A stretch of 64,000 nt of DNA. Source: Closterium sp. NIES-65. Taxonomy: Eukaryota; Streptophyta; Zygnematophyceae; Desmidiales; Closteriaceae. Under the pieces are notes generated by a model. The model had not been told where the DNA came from, did no database searches, and saw nothing but the letters and a program-made list of their open reading frames with translations. A program made the translations under genes and the position numbers. Where the stretch lies: positions 883,001 through 947,000 of the forward strand of contig CANXME010000897.1 in NCBI GenBank assembly GCA_948144175.1, read 5' to 3'. Positions 32,401 to 41,395 of this stretch are shown here, piece by piece; the stretch's first letter is position 1, and every line of letters starts with the position of its first letter.

Positions 32401-35400
32401 ACTGGGTGAGGCCTGCTGACTTGCGCTCGTACAGCGAGTCCAGCTGCGCCAGCAGCGCACGGCTTGACGAGTCCCCTGCTGATATTGAGTACTCGCCCAG
32501 CCCCCCTGACACATACCCGTGCACGCCCTGGGGGACAGGGGATGGGAGGAGCGGGAAGGTGGGGAAGAAGAAATGAGCTGATGGGGAGGAGACGGGAGGA
32601 TCGGGGTTTGATGGGATGATGGAGAGGAGGCGAAGGTGGGTCCACATATGGCAGATGAGACAGCGAAACAGATAGTGTAGGGAGGGAAAGAGAGCATGTG
32701 CAGATACGCATGGAGATGAAGCATAGGTGTCTGGCGTGATGTGATGGTGACAGAGGGGAGAGCACAGTGAGAAGAATTAGGAGCAGAGGGGCGTGAGTCA
32801 AGCACCTGGCAGCGCAGCAGCGACTGATAGAGCACGGCAGACTTATCATAGCCCTGCACAGGGGAGATGGAGAGGGCCACGTGCAAGCACACAGCACAAT
32901 CCATGCGTCAACCGCAAACATGCACATGCATGGGGTTAGCTGTCTCAGCAGCATTGTATCAAGCAGGCTTGAGGTACGAGAGGAGAGGGCGAGAACGGAC
33001 GATGGTAAACGAAAGGGGCGATAGGGCAAAAGGCAGGAGGTAGGGGGGCGGAAGAGAGTGGAGCATGCCATGCCTGAGTGACAGCTCCGATGGTCCATAT
33101 GGTGCTGGGCTTGCGATACAGGTCTGTGACTGTCAGCGCTCCACTGCACGATGCAGCCATAATGAGAGACACGGGTGGGAAGTGGGAGCGTGGTGTAACG
33201 TACAACGTACAGGTGAGGTGAGCCAGTCATAACGAGTCAGCCAGCCATCATGGAGTTGTAAGCACACCACAAATGAGCATGCGGGAGCAGAGTGCCAGAA
33301 TGGTGCAGTGCGGATGCCACAGAGAAACTTCACAAGCTGCTGCAACTGGCAGCTGGGTATTGGAGTGCACAGAGCTGTGGGGAGGGGGGGACAAATCATG
33401 TGAGGCCACGAGAAGAAACGAGCGCAGAGGGAGCAGCAGGGCAGGGCAGGGCAGGGCAGCAACAGCACGTGCCTGAAGTCGTCAAGGCGGAGGTCCTGAG
33501 AGCTCTGCGGCTGGCGCTTGGACTCCAGGAACAAGCCCGATGCCAGATGGCGCAGCGTGAAGCCCTGTGGGGGGGAGGAGACGGGAAGGGCCCAGGGGGG
33601 GGACAGAGGGGGAGGGAGGGGGCGGGGATGAAGGGTGTGGGGGGGGAGGGTTTCTTTGAGAACGGGAAGTCGCGATACATGGGTTTGAAGCATCTTGTAA
33701 AGGCGGTGCAGGAGAGGAGTCTAGGGTGCAGTGCATGCATGGGAATGACCTGGTCATAGGGCAGAGGGCGGCCTCCCCACTCCACACACGTGGGCTGCAC
33801 CATCCATAGCGCGTTGGAGCTCGGACCCCCATCCTGGTGCATGCACGAATTGGAATGCAGAAGAGGAGGCACGAAGTGGAAACACAGAACCAAGTATCCG
33901 GAGCAGCGGAGTGGTGTGGAGAATGCAGGTGCAAGCTAAGCTGGTCGCAGGAGGAGGGTGAGAGCAACCAAAAAAGGGCATTAAAGGAATCAATGAAAGG
34001 AGATGAGCATGAAAGGGTGTGTGCGTGTGTGTGCATGGGACGGGTAGGGGCAAGGAGGGTTAACCTGCTTGCGGGCTTCAAAGACGACTTTGCCCTCATC
34101 GCACACCAGATTCATCTCACTCGCCCTGCCAGCGGCACGAGGACCAGTGGTTGCAGGACATAAGAGAAAGAGCCGGTGCATATAATTAACAAGGCGAAGA
34201 TGATGGATAGATACACATTGGTTAGCCACTCGCCCTCGTGGTCTGCAATCCAACACAATGGCCGGCCGGCCTTCCAGTTCCGCACCCACTGTGTCCTAAC
34301 ATGCCCACCAATGTGTGGCCCATACCCTCCCGCCCACATGCCACAACCCATGGTGCTGAGCTGTGGCACCTGTGGATGAGCATGACGGCATCTCCTCCCT
34401 TGAGCAGCTGCCGTGCATTGGGGATGCGAGACTCGTGCAGGGCGAACGGGATGATGCGCCACCCCGCCATCTCAGGCCCTGCGTTCACCTGCAGAGGGCG
34501 GGAAATGGGGCAGGCAGGCATGGTGAGTGAAGGGACGAGCGGGGTAAGGGGGCTACGTGTGCAGGAGGGTAAATGCAGATGGACACGTGATTGCAATGTG
34601 ATGGGGAAGAACAGCCGAGGGACGGACGGTGCATGCAGCACACGGTACTTGGTGCATGGTGCATGGTGATTGATGTATGGTGCATGGTATATGGTGCATG
34701 GTGCATGGTGATTGATGTATGGTGCATGGTATATGGTGCATGGTGCATGGTATATGGTGCATGGTGCATGGTGATTGATGTATGGTGCATGGTATTTGGT
34801 GCATGGTGCATGGTGATTGATGTGTGGTGCATGGTATATGGTGCATGGTGCATGGTGATTGATGTATGGTGCATGGTATTTGGTGCATGGTGCATGGTGA
34901 TTGATGTATGGTGCATGGTATATGGTGCATGGTGCATGGTATATGGTGCATGGTGCATGGTATATGGTGCATGGTGCATGGTGCATGGTGCATGGTGATT
35001 GATGTATGGTGCATGGTATATGGTGCATGGTGCATGGTGCATGGTGATTGATGTATGGTGCATGGTATTTGGTGCATGGTGCATGGAGATTGATGTATGG
35101 TGCATGGTATATGGTGCATGGTGCATGGTATATGGTGCATGGTGCATGGTATATGGTGCATGGTGCATGGTGCATGGTGATTGATCTATGGTGCATGGTA
35201 TATGGTGCATGGTGCATGGTGGTTGATGTATGGTGCATGGTATTTGGTGCATGGTGCATGGTGATTGATGTATGGTGCATGGTATATGGTGCATGGTGCA
35301 TGGTAAATGGTGCATGGTGCATGGTATATGGTGCATGGTGCATGGTGATTGATGTATGGTGCATGGTATATGGTGCATGGTGCATGGTATTTGGTGCATG

Positions 35401-38400
35401 GTATATGGTGCATGGTGCATGGTGCATGGTGATTGATGTATGGTGCATGGTATATGGTGCATGGTGCATGGTATTTGGTGCATGGTATATGGTGCATGGT
35501 GCATGGTGATTGATGTATGGTGCATGGTATATGGTGCATGGTGCATGGTATTTGGTGCATGGCGCATGGTGATTGATGTATGGTGCATGGTATACGGTGC
35601 ATGGTGCATGGTATTTGGTGCATGGTGCATGGTGCATATTATATGGTGCATGGTGCATGGTATATGGTGCATGGTGGATGGTACATGGTGCATGGTATAT
35701 GGTGCATGGTATATGGTGCATGGTGCATGGTGCATGATGTATGGTGCATGGTGCATGGTATATGGTATATGGTGCATGGTGCATGGTGCAGGTGCATGGT
35801 GCATGGTATATGGTGCATGGTGCATGGTGCATGATGTATGGTGCATGGTGCATGGTATATGGTATATGGTGCATGGTACATGGTGCATGGTACATGGTGC
35901 ATGGAGCATGATGTATGGTGCATGGTATATGGTATATGGTGCATGGTGCATGGTGATTGATGTATGGTGCATGGTATATGGTGCATGGTGCATGGTGATT
36001 GATGTATGGTGCATGGTATTTGGTGCATGGTGCATGGTGATTGATGTATGGTGCATGGTATATGGTGCATGGTGCATGGTATATGGTGCATGGTATATGG
36101 TGCATGGTGTATGGTGCATGGTATATGGTGCATGGTACATGGTACATGGTGCATGGTATATGGTGCATGGTGGATGGTGCATGATGCATGGTGCATGGTG
36201 CATGGTATATGGTATATGATGCATGGTGCATGGCGCATGATCTCTCACTTCTCTGGTATCTGCAACGTATGGGTGTGCGCCCATGACTGTAGTGTCGCAT
36301 GACCCCTCCGAGACTCGTAGACTGCCATGAATGCATGCAGCATCACACCGCACTCCCACACACACACACATACCCATGAAATCAACAGTTGTTATCGCAG
36401 GTGGAAGGGAGCGCAGGAAGGGAGGAGAAAATTAGCACAGAGAACCATCAGGGTTTGAGGTATCGGGTTTAGGGAGGGACGGGGGGTTGAAGGCAGAGGG
36501 TAAGTTAGAGGGTGTAGCTGGAAGCATGCTGAAAGCATGCAACAGCGACAAGAAGAGCGAGTCAGGGGGATTGTTGCGATTGACAAGAAGGGAAGGAGGA
36601 AATGAACGAAACCATGATGGTCAAGAAACTATCACTAAAATGAGCTGTCTTTATGGTGGATAGAGTATCGTGGCCCACCCAGCCCCATTGAACTTGACAC
36701 TTGTGAAGGTCGCTGCATCCCCGAACGCCACGTGCTCTCCTTCCCTCTGTGGGCCACGTATACCAATATGAGCGGAGGTGGAGGAGAGAGGGACAATAAG
36801 TGAAAAATAACCAGACATGGGGGAAAACATTGGGAACAGAGAGGAGAAACAGAGGGGAGGAAGAAAAGGGGATAACAGAAAGGAAAATAGGGGGAATGAC
36901 GGACAAGAAAAACAGAGGGGGAAAACGACAAGGAAATACAAAGGGTTCCAGGGGACGGACGGAGAAGAATGGCGACAGTACGAACAGACCACTGCGGTAC
37001 TAAGTTGTGCAAACTGCACTGCCCGCCTCACCTTGATCTTGTAGGTTGGAGTGACACAGAACCAGGAGCCCATGTCTCCACCTTTCTGCAGCACCACCTG
37101 CCACATCAGCACAACAGATGCGTCTCAGAATAATGACTGCACTGCACATGTACATGTTCTCGGCCCAAACCGGCGCAGAAAACAGCACTATCGCCCCTAC
37201 AATACATAGCAAACGGTTAAGTCCGTCTCCAGGGAGCTGCTTGGCTGTCCCCACACCATACAGGCCTTACACGCATAAGCGGGAGGAGGGGGAGGAGAGG
37301 ACGGCAATGCAGCAGGGCATGGCGGCAGTACCTTGAGGTGGGACTTTTCGAGCTCGGACTGGGTGCGCTTGACAGTGAGGAACTTGTGGCTGGACACGTG
37401 CAGCAGCTGCACCACCTGCCCGTACAGCACTGGGCTGCCCACCGACCGCACAAACTCCGCTGCGAGCACACCGTGTCAGGACGTACCATGCCATACCATG
37501 CCATACCATGAAAGCCGTGCCAGTCGCGTAATATTGGGAGCGTGCAATGCGAACGAACAGGCACAGGACGGGAGATATGGAGGGGGGCAGGAAAGGGGGG
37601 CAGGGAAGGGTAGGTGAGTGAAAGGTGTGGCGTGCAAAGGAGCGCATGACGATGGGAGATAGACTGCAGTGGAATGTGGACTGGAATGCAGGGAGCGAGA
37701 GCAGCAAGGCACTGTTGAAGAAGTAGAGGATGGAAAGGATATGAGCTTGTTGCGTACCATTGTTAAACGCCTGCTCTGCTTTACTGGCACCTTCCCCCTG
37801 GAAAAAGAGAGAGAGGACCATTAGAGCGGAGAGCCAGACAAACAGACACGCAGCCAGTGGCACAGTACAGCATGCACACGGAGGGGCACAGAGGGGAGAC
37901 AGAGCTCGGGGGCAGCTGAATGAGAGCACAAGCCTTGGGTGTTGGCTTAGCACGAACACGGATACAGAGACGTATGTAGTAGCATGCCCATCAATGCAGC
38001 ACGCCCTTCAATGCAGCACAACTTTCAATGCAGCAGCACGCAGGGCGAGCCGGGTGTAAGCTGAAATGACAGGTTGCAGCAGTATGCGGCGGTGGGTGCA
38101 CCTCCTTGGGTGGAATGTGGCCCGGGCGGGCGACGCTGCTGCCGTGCGCGTCGTCCTTGGTGTTCCACAGCGAGTACTGGTACTTGATGCGCACCTGCCG
38201 GAGGGGTTCAGCGGGGCAGAACAGTCACGCGTCAGGGCAGCAGATGGAAATGCCACGCTGTGTGGGGTACGGCTGAAGCGGCGTTTCCAGCAAGACAGAA
38301 TGCGACGAATCGCTAAACTAGACACGTTCTGTATTTATGGAGAATAACAGCGGACAGCAGGCATTGCCAGCGAATTCTGGATGGATGAGGCCGCCGTATT

Positions 38401-38782
38401 GAGACTGAGAGCGATGATAGACAGATAAATATTGAGGGAAGATGCGGGGGGGGAGAAAGGCAAAAGGAGACGATTGCGGGGAGAGAGTTCGCCGGGTGAC
38501 GCAATGCAGGAAGAGAACGCATTGCGGTTGTCAAAACGAGGGAACGCCCTTGCGACGCTGCTAGATCGCTGCTACAGCGCTGCGGCGCCCAGAGTCTAGC
38601 GACAATCGCGCTTCGCGTACTTCAAACTTGGCGTTATCGAGGCAAGGTGGGACGTCCACGTTATCGTCCAGAATCTCGCATCGCACTCGCTCGTCCACGA
38701 GGCCTGACCCCGTCAGGTACCCGTGCAGATCCATGCATCCCAGACACACCACGTCGCCATACGTCAGCTTCTCGCTCTCCAT
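16242..38782 (-). CDS. IP3R/ITPR-family intracellular calcium channel
   Basis: This is a probable ER or endomembrane calcium-release channel, 3,611 residues from 34 exons in my model (10,836 coding bases). Exons in transcript order: 38782-38621, 38194-38102, 37797-37758, 37459-37332, 37097-37032, 36746-36699, 34488-34370, 34125-34065, 33833-33750, 33564-33473, 33143-33074, 32853-32806, 32527-32387, 31926-31873, 31656-31559, 31278-31237, 31038-30936, 30695-30381, 29942-29648, 29505-29250, 28997-28577, 28345-27545, 27231-27027, 26804-26686, 26417-26190, 25869-21997, 21794-21540, 21275-20268, 19015-18941, 18793-18445, 18181-18058, 17843-17441, 17134-17077, 16843-16242. All phases close. Start [15 protein letters not shown] matches the family N-terminus and GGCGGAATGG is a fair start context. 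Animal receptors are about 2,700 residues; the excess is mostly Ser/Ala/Gly-rich insertion. The 3' ends of exons 6, 10 and 11 and the start of exon 29 are the least certain. Confidence 0.9.
17403..17440 (+). repeat. (CA)n microsatellite at a splice donor
   Basis: About 38 bp of CA repeat (GT on the gene strand) begin exactly where exon 32, the pore exon, ends. The 5' splice site is therefore the first GT of a (GT)n run. The family sequence across the junction fixes the exon end after ATGTTCACTGGACAG-type sequence encoding IFTGQ. Confidence 0.9.
17441..18793 (-). other. IP3R transmembrane and pore region (exons 30-32)
   Basis: Residues about 3101-3392. Hydrophobic segments are [78 protein letters not shown] and [18 protein letters not shown]. 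The pore loop reads [20 protein letters not shown], then SSSIGGLWQ. In animal IP3Rs and RyRs the filter is GGGVGD or GGGIGD. Here one Gly pair is kept but the acidic residue is not. The final helix runs into [12 protein letters not shown], equivalent to the animal IIDTFADLRSEK. Confidence 0.88.
19016..20190 (-). repeat. CATCAG/GCATCAGC tandem array in IP3R intron 28
   Basis: About 1.2 kb of GATGCTGATGC and GATGCGCTGATGC units (plus strand), reading CATCAG and GCATCAGC on the gene strand. All three gene-strand frames are open over long stretches (His-Gln, Ile-Ser or Ala-Ser repeats), so long ORFs of 346-715 codons appear. The upstream donor at 20267 (CAG|GTCCGT) and family alignment put it in an intron. 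The acceptor for exon 29 is the last CAG of the array (before 19015). Confidence 0.85.
21540..25869 (-). other. Giant exon 26 and exon 27: central helical and RIH-associated region
   Basis: Exon 26 is 3,873 bp (residues 1364-2654), far larger than any other exon. It starts [16 protein letters not shown] with helical family sequence, then alternates conserved helical repeats with Ser/Glu/Ala-rich inserts of 50-200 residues. It ends in [20 protein letters not shown], the start of the RIH-associated domain. Exon 27 continues it with [20 protein letters not shown], matching the QGPCHENQ motif of animal receptors. Charged and Gly-rich inserts are probably disordered. Confidence 0.85.
27420..27478 (-). 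repeat. Intronic copy of the 3' end of IP3R exon 22 with its splice donor
   Basis: This 59 bp matches 27545-27603, the end of exon 22, including CAG followed by a GTG donor. It would encode [16 protein letters not shown], then a stop in place of the exon's Tyr codon, so it cannot serve as a coding exon. It lies about 67 bp into the downstream intron. Confidence 0.85.
29250..30695 (-). other. RIH domain core (exons 18-20)
   Basis: Residues about 484-771. [19 protein letters not shown] aligns with the LMREQNILKQIFKLLQ helix of animal IP3Rs. [18 protein letters not shown] aligns with the YRKNQEYIAKQFGFMQKQ helix. [34 protein letters not shown] and [11 protein letters not shown] match the conserved RIH block. 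Of the basic pocket residues only those equivalent to rat R511 and R568 appear to be kept in my by-eye alignment. Confidence 0.85.
30257..30322 (-). repeat. Intronic copy of the 3' end of IP3R exon 18 with its splice donor
   Basis: This 66 bp copy of 30377-30442 encodes [20 protein letters not shown] followed by a GTGAGA donor. The exon reads [20 protein letters not shown] followed by GTGAGT. Five of the six codon differences that I count are synonymous. It lies about 58 bp downstream of the exon 18 donor. I see no good acceptor of its own. Confidence 0.88.
31935..32215 (+). repeat. CACCC/ATCATGCA tandem repeat in IP3R intron 13
   Basis: Units of about 36 bp built from CACGCACCCATCATGCAT and CAACATGCCCCAC repeat through intron 13. 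They stop before exon 13 (from 32387) and begin just past exon 14 (to 31926). Histidine-rich ORFs on the plus strand are artefacts. Confidence 0.8.
33750..38782 (-). other. IP3R N-terminal beta-trefoil/MIR region (exons 1-9)
   Basis: Residues 1-267. Family landmarks are [10 protein letters not shown] and [13 protein letters not shown] (suppressor-type trefoil), then [47 protein letters not shown], and [17 protein letters not shown]. The last aligns with the SSKALWEVE block of animal receptors. At the position of the animal RTTGR loop this protein has EARKQ followed by DGGPSS, so the ligand-loop signature is not kept. MIR-type pieces continue in exons 10-14. Confidence 0.85.
34660..36240 (+). 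repeat. TGCATGGTATATGGTGCATGG minisatellite in IP3R intron 6
   Basis: About 1.6 kb of GGTGCATGGTGCATGGTATAT and GGTGCATGGTGATTGATGTAT units in higher-order alternation. Several frames on both strands lack stops, giving artefactual ORFs of up to 704 codons (HHAPYTM type). It fills most of the intron between exon 6 (36699) and exon 7 (34488). Confidence 0.92.
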
Positions 38783-39760
38783 TCCGCCGCTTGTGACTAC
38801 CGAATCCCGCACACGCTAAAGTCAGCTGAAATAAATGACGTCGATCTGATGCGTGCCACTAAGAAGGCCGGATTCGACCTGATAAATTAAACCGAAGGAA
38901 TGCTCTGCCTGCCATTACGCGGCATGGCGGTCTTCCCTAATCGTTGCTCTCTAGAGGTAAAGCCTAGAAGGTTGACCGAATGATCGATCAAAAATACCCA
39001 TATCGATGTGCCAACCAACCAAACGGAACAGATTACAGGTGGAGCGGCCACTTGCTCCAGCGGGCGGGTAGAACAAATCACACGCACGGCCAAGTTCAAA
39101 TCATCAGATGCTGACGAAATCTCATCGTTAGGAGGGGATCAGTCACTGACAACCAGTGACCCACGGTAACCTTGGACAGACATCACGAAAAGGTTGGCTG
39201 CGGAAAAGCGGTGGTCGAGCTGCTGCTTCTGCCGAACACCCATCACATCATGCTGCTGTGCTGACTGCTCAATAACGAAACACAACTGTGAAGGAGACCC
39301 GCGTGATGGTCCCCAACCGAGTTTCCACACCACACATGCTTGGCCTTGCCCTTGAAAGTAGCCCTGCTGCTGTACAGTAAACGCGATGTCACGACTGCCG
39401 GCGGGTAACCATCACTCCGACTCGTCGTGTCCTTATGATTGGCTCGCGACAGGGTGGATGAAGCGAGGGGCTGCTTCATAACACATGGTTCAATGAAGCA
39501 AGCAAATTTGACAAAATCCACACACATCTCCTTCTAGTAACAAATTATGTGTGTTGTGAACTAGTGAGACGTTGGACAGCACTTCCTAGCCTAAAGCCTT
39601 AGTTGTGAATGCTTAAAAGCACCTCGCCATGTAAGATCACAAATGCTACAAGTGAATGAACCAATCTATGAACGATGTATCATGTCACCGCAAGTCACTA
39701 AGCACAATGGCATGTAGTATAAACCAAGAGCTGTGTGCCTGATGGGTGTCCCCAATTTCT
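38783..39760. other. Intergenic between IP3R-type gene and QCR7
   Basis: Both neighbours read leftward, so this holds the QCR7 3' untranslated region and the promoter and 5' untranslated region of the large gene. It is more AT-rich than the coding DNA. I found no TATA-like element or ORF that I would defend. Confidence 0.5.
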
Positions 39761-40726
39761 TCATGGGATTTGGCGATTGTACGGCATGTCTGATCCAAGA
39801 GCCTTTCTCTCCTCCCTCTCCAACTTGATCTGAACAAACAAGAAGTCAGCAACGGAAGGAGGAATGAGAGGATAGAACAAGTAATGGCCCACATCTCCCT
39901 GTACACAATGCCAGCTGCGCACGCCACTTCCATACACAACGTCTTCCTTTTTTCCAGCCCTGCTACCAAATTGCCCTATCATGCATAACAGAATCTAAGT
40001 GACTGACAATGCATCGCACACAAACGCAGGAGAAAGCAGCCTGAACAGAAAAATGGGTGTTGCAATGCAAGGAACGGGTTGGCGTACCTTATGGAGCTCC
40101 TTCTGCAGGTAAGGCTGGAACGGCGTTTGCTTTTCCTGAACACAAACGGAAGCGGCAAACCACAACACAACAACCAATCAGGCCAAGAGGTGAGGCACGG
40201 TTACAGGGACGAATCAGGTGTTCTCACTGCCATGAATCAAAAGACCTAGCAGATGAAGATGCATCGTAAGTACCTCCGTGAAGCAGATCAGGAACTTAGA
40301 GCGGGTGAAGGTACCTGAAGCTCCTTGGGAAGGTGGGTGTGCTTCATGGAGATGTCAATGGCACGCTTCAGCCGTTGGTTCCGCGCGTCTACCTCCGCTT
40401 GAGGCAGCCGCTTGAGGGCTTCGGCAACGTCCAGGTCGTAATACGGATCGTAGAGATCGTCATACCGAAGACCTGCTCATCACGGGGCGAAAATGTACAG
40501 ATCTGGTAAGTACCGGTGTAAGAAGTATCTGCTCGCGAAAACAATTCAAAAACACGTTTTCTTCTAAGAGAAAGCTTGTGCTTAAGCACGACTAAAATCA
40601 TCCGTGCCGGCACCAGATCGTACCGTATTTTTTCAGTTGAGCGCCAACGATACCACGGTACCAATGGGACGCCCAGTTGAACGCGGGTTCGGTGAGCTTA
40701 TTCAGCGTCTTGGCTAGACCAGCCAT
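39761..40726 (-). CDS. QCR7: Cytochrome b-c1 complex subunit 7
   Basis: Nuclear-encoded 14 kDa subunit of mitochondrial complex III, the matrix-side subunit that packs on cytochrome b. Exons are 40726-40624, 40472-40315, 40135-40088 and 39829-39761, with consistent phases and a product of 125 residues, near the plant length. Diagnostic stretches are YGLRYDDLYDPYYDLDVAEA, LPQAEVDARNQRLKRAIDIS, MKHTHLPKELQ and TPFQPYLQKELHKIKLERE. The protein is small, basic and helical, with no cleavable presequence evident, as in plants. Start ATG 40726 is in GCCATGGC context. Confidence 0.95.
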
Positions 40727-41395
40727 GGCTGAGCTAACGGGATCACACAAGCCGCCAGATACCTAGACGATGCTAAACTGCTGCTAGGAGGGTTCCCACA
40801 AGCCGTAGTTGCGCGGTGGTGACAAGACAAAGTTGTGGAAGAGCCTCGAGCACACCATTCTCAACTTTTCCAACTGGGTGTTACATGGTAGCGTTACATT
40901 TTTCTCTTAGTGAAAAACCCGTTTAGCTACATTGCACGATTTATCAAAATATGATGGGGTTTACTAATGTTGATTCAAGCACTTCTACCACGTATCTCTC
41001 ATGACATGAAGGCTGCATCACACCCATGGGCCTGTGTTGGCCAGTGTTACTTGTTGCACTACTATGTCTCACATCGAAGCTACACCAACCAAGGGTTTCC
41101 CCACTCCCACACACAATTTGTGCAACATTTTGTACCCTCAGCGCAAGTTGTTCCTTGACGCATCGCAGGATTTTCCTCGCTCCCCATGCTCCGCCTCCAT
41201 CTCTCTCAGTTTTGCCCTTCTCTTTGCGAGATCATCAAAGTCACCTAGAATTCAAAACACATGAAAAAACAGCATATTGAAGCCAGAGGGCCTTCCATTC
41301 CATACATGAACTTACATAAAACTTGCACCAATGGCACCGTGGTCCATGACAACTGGTACACTCTTAGCTTATAGACTCCCACATCCCACGCAATC
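40727..41395. other. Intergenic upstream of QCR7
   Basis: Contains the QCR7 promoter side and the 3' flank of the minus-strand gene ending at 41396. No ORF with family similarity and no clear motif was recognised. Confidence 0.5.

Noticed and set aside
34660..36240. CRISPR-like periodic repeat
   Set aside because: There are no unique spacers of constant length. Units merge into one another as a minisatellite inside a eukaryotic intron.
34222..36377. ORFs of 630-704 codons rich in His, Ala, Pro, Tyr and Met on the minus strand, and Met/Val/Tyr/Trp-rich ORFs on the plus strand
   Set aside because: They read the tandem minisatellite in IP3R intron 6. Both strands and several frames are open only because the repeat unit lacks stops.
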